DNA of 64,000 bases from UBA11957 sp963603285 (GCA_963603285.1 CAVCMG010000004.1:1-64000); one strand, 5' to 3'. Positions 51,107 to 60,798 are shown, counted from the stretch's first letter. Numbers and translations: made by a program. Notes: generated from the letters alone by a model not told the origin.

Positions 51107-51976
51107 TTAACAATTCACATGATAATACTTTTCTACAAAGCTGATAAAATCCATGATACTTTCTTTTTGCATACAGCCATCATTGATCATCATCCAGACA
51201 TTACGGCTGACGACCTCGCCGTTACTGTCATACACCGGTAATTTCTGCAGCCTTGTCTCGTCTACTTTCCACCCGGCACCAAATACAAAGGTAACCCCCA
51301 GCCCCTGCTCAACCATTTCAATGGCTATATCTGCATAAGGCACTTTATGTGTACTCTGTGGCAATACGCCAAAATGGCTCTGCCACCACTGATTGACCAT
51401 CAGCTTGACCACCGAATTAAAACAAGATTCGATCAGTGGCTGTTCCTCGATTTCTTCAAACTTCATTCCCTTTGGCGTGACCATGTACATCTGTTCTGCC
51501 AGAAGACATACCTTTTCCCCGATAAAAGGATATTCCCCGCAGACGATCCCGATGTCGATCGTCCGGCTGGTCAGCTGCTGTATGATCGTATCGCTGTTAT
51601 TAGGGACAAACCGAAATTCCAGATCATCAGCGGTCATCTGATAGTGCTTCAGAAGCTGTGGCAGATGGATCCGGGAAAAGGAATTGGGAACCCCCACCCG
51701 AAGCAGCGTTTTTGTGCTCTTGCTGTCTGCAAAATGTTCCTCGATCTCCCGCATAAAATCTGTGATGATCCTTGCTTTTTTTACCAGATAGGTCCCGTTT
51801 TCCGTAAAACAGACGCCCTGACTGCTCCGTTTGACGATTTCAACACCCCACTCTGTCTCCATCGCCCTCACCCTTTTTGTCAGTGCCGACTGTGTCATAT
51901 ACAGCACATCTGCCGCCTTCGTCATACTGCAGGTATCATACAGGACTGTCAGTATCTTCCAGTCTGTGTTTTTCAT
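51107..51976 (-). CDS. LysR family transcriptional regulator
   Basis: The 289-residue protein has the LysR helix-turn-helix (about 15-45: MTKAADVLYMTQSALTKRVRAME) and a periplasmic-binding-like effector domain (LLRVGVPNSFSRIHLPQLLKHY, DIGIVCGEYPF). The ATG lies 41 bp inside the end of the upstream LysR gene, so the two are coupled. Position suggests control of the citrate genes on either side. Confidence 0.9.
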   Translation of the reverse strand: MKNTDWKILTVLYDTCSMTKAADVLYMTQSALTKRVRAMETEWGVEIVKRSSQGVCFTENGTYLVKKARIITDFMREIEEHFADSKSTKTLLRVGVPNSFSRIHLPQLLKHYQMTADDLEFRFVPNNSDTIIQQLTSRTIDIGIVCGEYPFIGEKVCLLAEQMYMVTPKGMKFEEIEEQPLIESCFNSVVKLMVNQWWQSHFGVLPQSTHKVPYADIAIEMVEQGLGVTFVFGAGWKVDETRLQKLPVYDSNGEVVSRNVWMMINDGCMQKESIMDFISFVEKYYHVNC

Positions 51977-52850
51977 CGCATACCCTCTCTTTTATACCCT
52001 GTTCAATGTAGGTAACAAACTCTTCAAGCATAGGGGATATTCTTTTGTTTTTTGAATAGATAAACCATGTATTCCGTGTGACCGGTTCTCCGTTTCCGTA
52101 AGAGATCGGTGTCAGGCTGAGTCCATAGGTATTTTCAAAAGAAGCCGGAAGAAAACAGACCGTATAGCCAAGCCCTTTGGCAATCAGCTGCCATGCCACA
52201 TCGACATAGCCGACCACCATACCGGCCGGAAGACCCGTTCCCAGAACATCTTCCCACCAGCTGTTTAAAATCTCCTTTGTCCTGTCATTTGTACGATAGG
52301 CTATGTACTGCATATCCTGTAATGCCGCAAGATCTGTCGGTTCTTTTGTCACCAGATACGCACGGTCTTTACCAAAACAGGTACGGTTTACGCTGCCCTC
52401 ATAATCTCCGCGGATAAAACCCACATCGATCGACTCATCCAACATCCGCCGAAACAGGATATCACTCTGTTCATTAATAATATTAAACTGAATATGCGGA
52501 TGGGAAGCCCTGTAGGCCAGCAAAAGATCCGAAAGGACAAACTTACTGAACGTATAGGAAGAACCTATGATGATCTCTCCCTCTCCGCTTTCCTGCATAC
52601 CGCGGATCGTTGCCTTTGTTTTTTCCAGAAAATCCAGATATTCCCTCGCCTGTTTTGCCAGATACTCTCCCTCTTTTGTAAAGCTTAACCCCTTTGGCGT
52701 ACGGTCAACGATCGTTACAGCAAATTCTTCTTCCATATGCTGCAGCCTTTTGGTCAAAGATGGCTGTGTCATATACAAAAGATTGGCCACTTTGGTCATA
52801 TTCGGATTTTTATGCAGTTCATCCAGGATGATCCAGTCAGAGTCTTTCAT
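51936..52850 (-). CDS. LysR family transcriptional regulator
   Basis: The 304-residue protein is related to the LysR encoded next to it: both start with a WxIL helix followed by MTKVANLLYMTQPSLTKRLQHME. The effector domain has GEIIIGSSYTFSKFVLSDLLLAY and DVGFIRGDYEG. The N-terminal DWIILDELHKNPNMTK matches DWKILTVLYDTCSMTK of the neighbour, so the pair probably arose by duplication. The ATG ends at 52850. It may act with the neighbour as two sensors for the cluster. Confidence 0.9.
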   Translation of the reverse strand: MKDSDWIILDELHKNPNMTKVANLLYMTQPSLTKRLQHMEEEFAVTIVDRTPKGLSFTKEGEYLAKQAREYLDFLEKTKATIRGMQESGEGEIIIGSSYTFSKFVLSDLLLAYRASHPHIQFNIINEQSDILFRRMLDESIDVGFIRGDYEGSVNRTCFGKDRAYLVTKEPTDLAALQDMQYIAYRTNDRTKEILNSWWEDVLGTGLPAGMVVGYVDVAWQLIAKGLGYTVCFLPASFENTYGLSLTPISYGNGEPVTRNTWFIYSKNKRISPMLEEFVTYIEQGIKERVCDEKHRLEDTDSPV

Positions 52851-52930
52851 GCCGGTGCCTCCTCGTTTTCTCTTGCTTTCTGATACTGAACATATACTTT
52901 ATTCTATAGTATCATATCTTCCGGCAGTGC

Positions 52931-52958
52931 AAAAGCGGAACTTCTCACAAAGTTCCGC
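52931..52958 (-). terminator. Terminator after the isocitrate dehydrogenase gene
   Basis: GCGGAACTT and AAGTTCCGC form a 9-bp stem followed by TTTTGC on the minus strand, ending the rraA-gltD-acn-idh group before lysR. Confidence 0.85.
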
Positions 52959-53044
52959 CATTGCTTTGTTGCAATTGATGGTTCTATAATCAGTATCTGC
53001 GGTTGTTTTGGAGGAGTAACCTCACAGATACGGACTACCGGGCT

Positions 53045-54217
53045 TTACTGCAGCTTTTGCATGGTTTCCAGAAGATACTCTGTAAATTCTGCAGCTGTAG
53101 CGTGTGCAGGATCGGCATCCACGACAAGTTTCTTTTCCGTCTCCGTGCAGATTTCCATAGCTTTGTCAAGCAGCGCATTACGGTCTGCATATCCGATATG
53201 GATCAGCATCTGGCCGACTGCCCGGATCAGGCTGCTGGGATTGGCATAATCGCCAAGCCCCTGGCTCATCAGTGCCGGTGCTGTACCGTGGATTGCCTCG
53301 AACAGCGCATACTGGTTGCCGATATTGGATGAGCAGGCATTTCCCAGCCCACCGGCATGTTCAGCAGCCACATCTGTCACGATATCACCGTACAGATTTG
53401 GAAGCACGACAACCTCGATTCCCTGATTAAATTTCGGATCCAGCATCTTGGCACACATGGCATCCACCAGTCTCTCCTGAATCTCGATCTCCGGATACTC
53501 TTCGCCGACTTTTCTGACTGCCTTGATAAAATTACCATCTACCAGTTTGACAATATTGGCTTTTGTAATGATCGTTACATTCTTTTTGCCATTCTTTCTC
53601 GCAAACTCAAACGCTGCTCTGGCAATCCGCTCACTCCCCTGCTTTGTCTGTACTTTAAAATCCACGGCAAGATCCTCATTGACCTGAATACCTTTATCCC
53701 CCCAGATATATTCACCTTCAATATTTTCTCTGAAAAACGTCCAGTCAATATCATGTTCTTTGATCCGGATCGGGCGTACGGCTGCAAACAATTCCAGTTC
53801 CCGCCGCAGCAGACTGTTTGCACTGACAAGATTTGGCAGACCGTCTCCGGCTCTCGGTGTTGTCATCGGGCCTTTCAAAAGTACATCGCAGGCTTTGATT
53901 TCCGGCAGGATATCGGCGGGCAGGCTCTCCATCTTTGCCACACGGTTTTCAATCGTCATACCTTCAATATGGCGGATTTTCAGCCTGCCGGAAGCGATTT
54001 CATCCTTCATCAGAAACTCCAGCACCCGCAGAGCCTGTTTCATCAGAATCGGTCCGACACCGTCTCCCGGAAGTACCCCCACAACAATCTCGTCCTTTTT
54101 GGAAATATCCACGGCTTTTGCCGACGCTTTCATCCGCTTTATACGCACATCTTCCTGTTGGATCAGTGCTGCAAATTTATTTCTGGCATTCTCTATATCT
54201 GTCGCACAAATACTCAT
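53045..54217 (-). CDS. Isocitrate/isopropylmalate dehydrogenase family protein, likely isocitrate dehydrogenase
   Basis: The 390-residue protein belongs to the beta-decarboxylating dehydrogenases. Marks are VGVLPGDGVGPILMKQALR, LRRELELFAAVRPIR with the substrate-binding arginines, FFRENIEGEYIWGDKG, and VVLPNLYGDIVTDVAAEHAGGLG with metal-binding aspartates. It follows the aconitase gene by 4 bp, so isocitrate is the likely substrate and 2-oxoglutarate the product. NAD or NADP use cannot be decided from the sequence. AGGAGTGATCAT precedes the ATG. Confidence 0.85.
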   Translation of the reverse strand: MSICATDIENARNKFAALIQQEDVRIKRMKASAKAVDISKKDEIVVGVLPGDGVGPILMKQALRVLEFLMKDEIASGRLKIRHIEGMTIENRVAKMESLPADILPEIKACDVLLKGPMTTPRAGDGLPNLVSANSLLRRELELFAAVRPIRIKEHDIDWTFFRENIEGEYIWGDKGIQVNEDLAVDFKVQTKQGSERIARAAFEFARKNGKKNVTIITKANIVKLVDGNFIKAVRKVGEEYPEIEIQERLVDAMCAKMLDPKFNQGIEVVVLPNLYGDIVTDVAAEHAGGLGNACSSNIGNQYALFEAIHGTAPALMSQGLGDYANPSSLIRAVGQMLIHIGYADRNALLDKAMEICTETEKKLVVDADPAHATAAEFTEYLLETMQKLQ

Positions 54218-54221
54218 ATGA

Positions 54222-56183
54222 TCACTCCTGTTCTTCCAGCTGCTTTTTCAGATATCTGAGCTGGCCACCACATAAAACAACTTCCACTTCATTATCGGAA
54301 AGATCCAGTTTCACCTCAAAAGAAAATCCTTTCGTTACATCAGTCACTGTCACTGTCCGGGTTGGAATCTGTTCTAACAGATGTTCGATCTTCAGGGTAT
54401 CCAGAAGATCGATTCTGTCATAATCCGCCGGTTCTGCAAACAGCATGGGAATGATACCGTGGTTGACAAGGTTTCCTTTATGGATACGGGCAATGCTCTT
54501 TGCAATCACACATTTTACACCAAGATACATCGGATTGATGGCTGCATGTTCGCGGGATGAGCCCTGGCCATAATTCTCACCACCAATAATGATACTCTTT
54601 CCCAGCTCCTTTGCCCTAGCAGCAAAGTCCGGTGCATATCTGAGATAGCAGTACTGGCTCATCAGTGGAATGTTCGAACGCATACTGGAAAATTCGGCGC
54701 TGGCCGGTGTGATATCATCGGTGGAAATATTGTCTCCGCCTTTCAGGCTGACCGGTACTTCCAGCGTTTCCTGAGGAGCTTCCGGTACCGGAAGAAATTT
54801 GATATTCGGTCCCTTGACAATTTCAACCTTTTTTGCCTCCTCTTCCGGCAGCGGAAAGATCAGCATATTATCATTGACGATATACTGCTCCGGTTCATGG
54901 ATATCTGCCAGTTTTACAATATCCTTTCCCATGATCTCCTCTGCAGTGGCAAATGTACCTTTGATGGCTGTTGCCGCAGCACTTTCCGGACTGACCAGAT
55001 AAATCTTTGCATTCGGATTACCTGCACGGCCTTTGAAGTTCCGGTTCGACGTACGCACAGCAATACCTTCTGTAGCCGGAGTCTGTCCAATTGCACAACA
55101 TGGTCCGCAGGATACCTCCAGCATACGCACACCGGCCTCCAGCAGATCATTGATATATCCGTCTCTCAGCAATTCCTGATAGGTCTGGCGGGATGCCACA
55201 GCACAGGTACAGCTGACATTATCATTTACCTTATGTCCTTTGAATACCGTCGCTGCTTTTGCCACATCTGCGTAACTCGTATTGGTACAGCTGCCTATAA
55301 ATACCTGCTGCACCGGCAGTTTTTCCACTTCATCCATCTTTTTGACATTATCCGGCTGATGTGGACAGGCCACCATAGGTACCAGTGTGTCAAGGTCGAT
55401 CTCAATCACATCATCATACTCGGCATCTGCATCCGGTAAGATTTCTCTGTAGTCCTGCTCTCTTCCCTGTGCTTTCAGAAATTTTCTGACCTGTTCATCT
55501 GCGGGAAAAATCGAAGTTGTCGCACCAAGCTCTGCCCCCATGTTGGTGATCGTTGCTCTCTGGGGAACCTCCAGTGCAGCCGCACCTTCACCGGTATATT
55601 CGTATACATTGCCAAGGCCTCCCTTAATGGATATACGGCGCAGCATTTCCAGGATGATTTCTTTCGTGTTTACGCCCGGTTTCAGATGTCCGTTCAGCTT
55701 TACATTGATAATCCGTGGCATTTTCAGACGCATCGGCACACCGGTCATGGCCGTTGCCACATCCATACCGCCAACTCCTATGCAAAGCATACCAATGGAG
55801 CCGCCGTGTGGTGTATGACTGTCCCCACCCATGCTGATCTTGCCCGGTATACCAAAACGGGCTACATGTACAGTATGACAGATACCATTTCCCGGACGGG
55901 ACACATGGACACCAAAGCGTTTTGCTGCTGACTGCAGATAGATGTGGTCATCCGGTGTTTTGTGATCGACATATAACAGATTGTGATCCAGATAGCTGAC
56001 ACTGCACTCTGTACGGATGCGGTCAAGCCCGATTGCCTCAAAGGCCAGATACGTCATAACCGCATTGATATCATGTGTCAGTGTCTGATCGACTTTGATA
56101 AAAACTTCCTCTCCCGGAATCATGCTTCCCTTTACATAGTGCGATTCCAGGATCTTTCTGGTGATAGATTTTCCCAAATTCAT
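54222..56183 (-). CDS. acn: Aconitate hydratase
   Basis: The 653-residue protein interconverts citrate and isocitrate. The 4Fe-4S ligands lie in FIGSCTNTSYADVAKAA and SCGPCCAIGQTPATEG. Substrate motifs include KISMGGDSHTPHGGSIGMLC, ENYGQGSSREHAAINP and DNISTDDITPASAEF, so the C-terminal swivel domain is present. It is the shorter aconitase type common in Clostridia, not the roughly 900-residue AcnA. The start is the ATG ending at 56183 with AGGAGGTAC ahead. Confidence 0.92.
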   Translation of the reverse strand: MNLGKSITRKILESHYVKGSMIPGEEVFIKVDQTLTHDINAVMTYLAFEAIGLDRIRTECSVSYLDHNLLYVDHKTPDDHIYLQSAAKRFGVHVSRPGNGICHTVHVARFGIPGKISMGGDSHTPHGGSIGMLCIGVGGMDVATAMTGVPMRLKMPRIINVKLNGHLKPGVNTKEIILEMLRRISIKGGLGNVYEYTGEGAAALEVPQRATITNMGAELGATTSIFPADEQVRKFLKAQGREQDYREILPDADAEYDDVIEIDLDTLVPMVACPHQPDNVKKMDEVEKLPVQQVFIGSCTNTSYADVAKAATVFKGHKVNDNVSCTCAVASRQTYQELLRDGYINDLLEAGVRMLEVSCGPCCAIGQTPATEGIAVRTSNRNFKGRAGNPNAKIYLVSPESAAATAIKGTFATAEEIMGKDIVKLADIHEPEQYIVNDNMLIFPLPEEEAKKVEIVKGPNIKFLPVPEAPQETLEVPVSLKGGDNISTDDITPASAEFSSMRSNIPLMSQYCYLRYAPDFAARAKELGKSIIIGGENYGQGSSREHAAINPMYLGVKCVIAKSIARIHKGNLVNHGIIPMLFAEPADYDRIDLLDTLKIEHLLEQIPTRTVTVTDVTKGFSFEVKLDLSDNEVEVVLCGGQLRYLKKQLEEQE

Positions 56184-56304
56184 GTACCTCCTTTTTTTCG
56201 ATACATAAGCGCTTTGTGTGGTTAATACTGTCGGCTTTTGTCTCTTTTCACTTTGTATTATACGAAGCTTTTTCTTTCACATAAAATCGTTTAAATCTAT
56301 GATG

Positions 56305-57546
56305 TCATTCGCAAATGGAATGTGCGTCAGCGTCTTTTTCCATATACTGCATCATGGCAAAAGCTGCCTTCTTGGCTCCGGCCACGGCGTCTACTACTGT
56401 CTTTGACCCACTGACCACATCCCCGGCTGCAAATACACCGGCCTTTGTTGTCATATAATTTTCATCCACGATCAGAAGACCGTTCGTGGCAGCTTCCAGT
56501 CCGACGGTTGTTCGAACCAGTTTTTTTCGCGGTCCCTGGCTGATGGAAATGATCACAGAATCTGCCGGTATCAGCTCTTCGCCTTCTTCATCCCCCGTAA
56601 CTTTGTCGTTTTCATCCAGAACAGATGTCTTAAATACAGGTCCTTTGTCCGTGATACGCTGAATTTCTTTACAAAAGACCAGTTCTGCACCATCCAGCTG
56701 TGCATACGCCGTTTCGTGTGAGCTTGCAGCAATCGCCTTTCCCCGGGCATACAGCGTCACATGCTTTGCCCCGTTTCGCAAGGCTGTCCTTGCCACATCC
56801 ATCGCTGCATTTCCCATACCGATGATGGCCACATTTTCTCCCAGATGATATGCCGAAGGATTGGCAAGATAATCGATACCGAAATGGACATTCCCAAGAC
56901 TTTCTCCCGGAATTCCCAGATTTTTTGCTTTCCATACGCCTGTCCCGACAAATACGGTTTTGTATCCATCCCGCAGCAGATCATCAATTTTTAATACGGC
57001 GCCGATGATCGTATTTGGACGGATCTTTACGCCAAGCTTTAGCAGAAGATTCTGATACCGTTCCAGTACAGATTTTGGCAGACGAAATTCCGGTATGCCA
57101 TACTGTGTAATTCCACCGATTTTATCCTTATATTCAAAGATCGTTACATCATATCCCTGCTTTGCCAGAAGGATCGCAACTGTCATGCCGGCCGGTCCCG
57201 AACCGACAACTGCAACCCGTATATTCTTTTTCGGGGCAGTCTCTATCGTCATACGGTCAAGATAGGTATCCGAGATAAAGCTTTCAATACTGGAAAAATG
57301 TACCGGATTGCCCTTCCGGCCCAGTATGCAGTGTCCGGCACATTGTTTTTCATGATTACAGACCGTTGCACAGATCACAGACATCGGATTGTTTTCAAAC
57401 AGCTCTTCTCCGGCCTGCATCACGTTCTTCTCTTTAAACAGTGCAATAATATGCGGAATGGGCGTATGGATCGGACATCCCTGCTGACACATTGGTTTCT
57501 TACAGTTCATACAACGGTTTGCTTCATCAATAATATGTAACGCCAT
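56305..57546 (-). CDS. GltD-like NAD(P)-dependent flavoprotein oxidoreductase
   Basis: The 413-residue protein has an N-terminal Fe-S domain (CMNCKKPMCQQGCPIHTPIP, then CNHEKQCAGHCILG) and two dinucleotide folds: VAVVGSGPAGMTVAILLAKQG for FAD and VAIIGMGNAAMDVARTALRNG for NAD(P). The C-terminal GVFAAGDVVSGSKTVVDAVAGAK is typical of GltD and its relatives. No GltB large subunit is present here. It may supply or remove electrons for the tricarboxylate pathway. GGAGGAAGTTGT precedes the ATG. Confidence 0.85.
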   Translation of the reverse strand: MALHIIDEANRCMNCKKPMCQQGCPIHTPIPHIIALFKEKNVMQAGEELFENNPMSVICATVCNHEKQCAGHCILGRKGNPVHFSSIESFISDTYLDRMTIETAPKKNIRVAVVGSGPAGMTVAILLAKQGYDVTIFEYKDKIGGITQYGIPEFRLPKSVLERYQNLLLKLGVKIRPNTIIGAVLKIDDLLRDGYKTVFVGTGVWKAKNLGIPGESLGNVHFGIDYLANPSAYHLGENVAIIGMGNAAMDVARTALRNGAKHVTLYARGKAIAASSHETAYAQLDGAELVFCKEIQRITDKGPVFKTSVLDENDKVTGDEEGEELIPADSVIISISQGPRKKLVRTTVGLEAATNGLLIVDENYMTTKAGVFAAGDVVSGSKTVVDAVAGAKKAAFAMMQYMEKDADAHSICE

Positions 57547-57564
57547 ACAACTTCCTCCTTTACC

Positions 57565-58185
57565 CTATCTCTGCCATATGACACGTGGCAGAATTTCACC
57601 GGTCTCTTCCATTTTCCGTATCGTTTCGTTCTCGGCCTTCCGCTTGGCATCTGCTTTTTGCATCACTGCCGTCACTTCATGGGGCTTTATAACGACAACA
57701 CCATTGGCATCTCCTATGATAAAATCTCCCGGAGAAATCCTCTGCCCTCCACATTCTACAGGGACATTCAGCCGTCCTCCTCTGGATTTGTCCGCACTGT
57801 TTGGCACTACAGTTCTGGCAAACACAGGGAATTCAGCTTCTTTACAGCCATCTATATCCCGAAATGCACCATCAATAATAACACCTGCCAGACCTTTTCT
57901 GGCCGCACACAGGCTCCTGTGATCACCCCAGAAAGACGCTTTACAGAATCCTTTGCCTGCAATGACAAGAATATGACCGGGTTCTGCCTGCAATATGGCA
58001 TCCGGAATGATTCCACTGCATCCATAGTCTGGCAGCACCGGATAGGCTATACCAACAATCTTTTTTTCTGTTACCTGCCTTTTGATACCATAATCCATTG
58101 CCGGATTGTAAGCAGAGCCGTCACACAGTTCGGGAGTACTGTATGTTCCAAGTTGCTCCAACACTTTTTCCACTTTTGTTTCCAT
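57565..58185 (-). CDS. RraA-like protein (HMG aldolase/oxaloacetate decarboxylase family)
   Basis: The 206-residue protein belongs to the RraA/dimethylmenaquinone-methyltransferase-like family. It shows FWGDHRSLCAARKGLAGVIIDGAFRDIDGC (kept in parts: GLAGVIIDGAFRDID) and GDANGVVVIKPHEV. Several members are aldolases for 4-hydroxy-4-methyl-2-oxoglutarate and also decarboxylate oxaloacetate. It is the first gene of the aconitase/isocitrate dehydrogenase group. In a citrate lyase region without a known oxaloacetate decarboxylase, that second activity would fit. The exact substrate is inference. Confidence 0.82.
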   Translation of the reverse strand: METKVEKVLEQLGTYSTPELCDGSAYNPAMDYGIKRQVTEKKIVGIAYPVLPDYGCSGIIPDAILQAEPGHILVIAGKGFCKASFWGDHRSLCAARKGLAGVIIDGAFRDIDGCKEAEFPVFARTVVPNSADKSRGGRLNVPVECGGQRISPGDFIIGDANGVVVIKPHEVTAVMQKADAKRKAENETIRKMEETGEILPRVIWQR

Positions 58186-58289
58186 GCCTTTTCCCTTCTT
58201 TTTTTGTTTTCATCATAAAACGGCAGTGTATAAAAATAAAATTCTCTGTTCGAATCGTCATATTACTTTTTTTCATATGCACGGCAACA

Positions 58290-58317
58290 TAAAAAGGACC
58301 GCCCTTACGGGCAGTCC
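58290..58317 (-). terminator. Terminator after the AGCS symporter gene
   Basis: On the minus strand GGACTGCCC-GTAA-GGGCGGTCC is followed by TTTTTATG: 9 pairs with one G-T wobble. It lies about 64 bp after the stop at 58381. Confidence 0.85.
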
Positions 58318-58380
58318 CTCTGCTGTTCTGTACAGCTTTATCTGATCTTACAGACCATTTTCTTTCACTGTATACATGAT

Positions 58381-59778
58381 TTATTTGCTCTTTGCTGCTT
58401 TTCTTGCAAAATAATCGTTGACCAGCTCCTTCACCTTACCGGACAGCAGGAGCAGGGCGATCAGGTTCGGGATAACCATAAGACCATTGAACGTCTCGGA
58501 GATATCCCAGATCACGCCGAGATCTGTCGTAGCGCCGATGATGGCAATGAAGGAATACACGAGCATAAAGCCCTTGTTGACCTTACTGCCAAACAGGTAC
58601 TCGATACAGCGGGTACCGTAAAGTCCCCAGCCGATCGTTGTCGACAGAGCAAAACAGCACATAGCCACGGCGGTAACGATTGATACCCAGCCGCCGTATG
58701 TAGACGTAAAACCGCTGATCGTCAGCTCTGCACCTGCAGCCTGACCGAAGCCAATAGATACGCCACTTGTCAGAATAACAAGAGCTGTCAGCGTACAGAT
58801 AACGATCGTATCCATGAACACCTCAAAGATACCGAAAAAGCCCTGCTGTACCGGCTCCTTGATATCGGAAGCCGCATGGGCGATGGAGCCTGTACCAAGA
58901 CCGGCCTCGTTAGAGAAGATACCGCGGGATACACCCTTTTTCATGCTGGTAAACATACTGCCGACCAGACCACCGGTCATAGCCGCCGGATTAAAGGCAC
59001 AGGTGAAAATCTGGCCAAAAGCCGCCGGAACGCGCTGGTAATTGAGGATCAGGACGCCAACCGCCAAGATCACATACAGCGCTGCCATAAACGGAACCAG
59101 ACGCTCCGTTACCGTACCGATACGCTTCAGTCCGCCGACAAGGATCAATGCAACCAGAAGCGCGATCAGCACACCGATCACCAGATTCACACGGGCAAAA
59201 TACTCCGGTGGACAGACATTCATATTCTGCAGCACGCTGTCCACTGCAGTGATGATCGTATTGACCTGTGTGGCATTACCTGTACCAAATACAGTCAGTA
59301 CACCCAGTATGGCATAGATTGCCGCCAGGAAATGCCAGTTTTTGGAAAGTCCGTTTCTGATATAATACATTGGGCCACCAACCCAGTCGCCCTCTTTATT
59401 TTTTTCACGATAATAGACAGCCAGTGTGACCTCGGCAAATTTGGTACACATACCGAGCACTGCGCTGCACCACATCCAGAATACCGCACCCGGTCCGCCG
59501 ATAGCGATGGCTCCGGCCACACCGGCGATATTTCCTGTGCCCACGGTCGCGGCGAGAGCCGTACAGACCGCCTGGAACGGTGTAACTGAACCGTCCGAGG
59601 CTTCCTTTTTCTTAAACATACGTCCGATGGTGCTCTTCATGGCATAACCGAATTTGCGGATCTGCAGAAAACGGGTCTTGCAGCTCAGCAAAAGACCTAC
59701 GCCAATGATACAGATCATCGCCGGAACGCCCCAGACGAAATTGTTGATGATCGAATTGATTTTAATAATCTGTTCCAA
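58381..59778 (-). CDS. Alanine/glycine:cation symporter (AGCS family)
   Basis: The 465-residue protein has about eleven membrane segments and the AGCS signatures ALAATVGTGNIAGVAGAIAIGGPGAVFWMW (split here as VGTGNIAGVAGAIAIGGPGA), GWGLYGTRCIEYLFG and GLGTGSIAHAASDIKEPVQQG. Such carriers take up alanine or glycine with sodium. The start is a TTG preceded by GAGAGAAAAATA, since no ATG lies before residue 21. It is a single gene, with its own terminator. Confidence 0.92.
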   Translation of the reverse strand: MEQIIKINSIINNFVWGVPAMICIIGVGLLLSCKTRFLQIRKFGYAMKSTIGRMFKKKEASDGSVTPFQAVCTALAATVGTGNIAGVAGAIAIGGPGAVFWMWCSAVLGMCTKFAEVTLAVYYREKNKEGDWVGGPMYYIRNGLSKNWHFLAAIYAILGVLTVFGTGNATQVNTIITAVDSVLQNMNVCPPEYFARVNLVIGVLIALLVALILVGGLKRIGTVTERLVPFMAALYVILAVGVLILNYQRVPAAFGQIFTCAFNPAAMTGGLVGSMFTSMKKGVSRGIFSNEAGLGTGSIAHAASDIKEPVQQGFFGIFEVFMDTIVICTLTALVILTSGVSIGFGQAAGAELTISGFTSTYGGWVSIVTAVAMCCFALSTTIGWGLYGTRCIEYLFGSKVNKGFMLVYSFIAIIGATTDLGVIWDISETFNGLMVIPNLIALLLLSGKVKELVNDYFARKAAKSK

Positions 59779-59815
59779 TATTTTTCTCTCTTTCGTTCAA
59801 GCTTTTACTTCTACT

Positions 59816-60640
59816 CTACTTTACAGTAAAGACATAGGATGTCTGTGCCTTTAAGTGGGTATTCGGATCCATCAGCGTATAAGTCACCTTATATTTGCCC
59901 GGTACCTGCGTATTCACACTACCATCGATCTTTACTGCGCTCTGCATCTCCTCCTGCGACATTGTTTTGGAGGACAGCGCCACCTGCAAAAGCGGATCAA
60001 ACTCAGAATCCTTTGCGATTGTTTTGTTCTTATTGACCAGTGTGATCTTCGGATAATACGGGTTTTTCGGATCCGGATCAGTCGGATCCCAGCCGGATTT
60101 GTCATTCGACGGGATTTTTACCGGGGTTGTTGCCGGTTTCTGCAGCACCTTGGTATCGTTGATCACGACCCTCGTGCCGATCTTACACTTGTCATAAATC
60201 CATTTGGCATCTGCCACACTCAGACGTACACAGCCCTTGGATGCCTGTTTGCCAAGCTTGTTAAACTCTTCTCTTTCCAGCGTACGGATATTTTTCTTTT
60301 TATACGGTACGGAATGGAACAGATAGGCTCCGCTGATTCTGGTGGAATACTGTCCATATACATTGCCGACCAGCTTTCTCCAGCGATACTTCGCCTTGGT
60401 CCAGTATGTACCACGGATCGTAGAATTCTTCTTGCCGGTTGAGCAGTACATCGCCCGCACCAGCGCATGGCTCTTGGTATCTACGACATTGACCAGATTG
60501 GTTTTACGGTTGACATAGATCGTGTACTGGCTCGTTCTTACTGTTTTTTTCTTTTTTGCTGCCTGCGCTGTATTTGGCAAAAGCAAAAGACCCGCCAGTA
60601 AACACAGAAGCAGCAGCATGCATTTTTTCTTTCTTTTCAT
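59816..60640 (-). CDS. L,D-transpeptidase (YkuD) with C-terminal Ig-like domain
   Basis: The enzyme cross-links or modifies peptidoglycan outside the cell. A basic, leucine-rich signal peptide ending near AQAAKKK is followed by the YkuD domain with HSVPY and the active-site stretch KQASKGCVRLSVADAKWIYD (catalytic Cys). A linker rich in Pro/Asp (GWDPTDPDPKNPYYPKITLV) leads to a C-terminal domain ending PGKYKVTYTLMD, a bacterial Ig-like fold. I prefer the ATG ending at 60640; the frame is open to 60664, with no clear ribosome site for either. Confidence 0.9.
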   Translation of the reverse strand: MKRKKKCMLLLLCLLAGLLLLPNTAQAAKKKKTVRTSQYTIYVNRKTNLVNVVDTKSHALVRAMYCSTGKKNSTIRGTYWTKAKYRWRKLVGNVYGQYSTRISGAYLFHSVPYKKKNIRTLEREEFNKLGKQASKGCVRLSVADAKWIYDKCKIGTRVVINDTKVLQKPATTPVKIPSNDKSGWDPTDPDPKNPYYPKITLVNKNKTIAKDSEFDPLLQVALSSKTMSQEEMQSAVKIDGSVNTQVPGKYKVTYTLMDPNTHLKAQTSYVFTVK

Positions 60641-60767
60641 GGCTTTACACATCTCTCTTTTCATTTCATATTCTAAAACTATACCATACTGACATGGACT
60701 TTACTACAGCAACTTGTAAAAAATCCGACAATCCCTGCCCTTTTTCTTACTATTTCAGGAAAAACAA

Positions 60768-60798
60768 GTGCCACAGTCTCAAAAATCGACTGTGGCAC
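60768..60798 (-). terminator. Terminator after the phosphoribosyltransferase-like gene
   Basis: GTGCCACAGTC and GACTGTGGCAC form an 11-bp stem. On the minus strand it is followed by TTGTTTTTCC. Confidence 0.85.
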
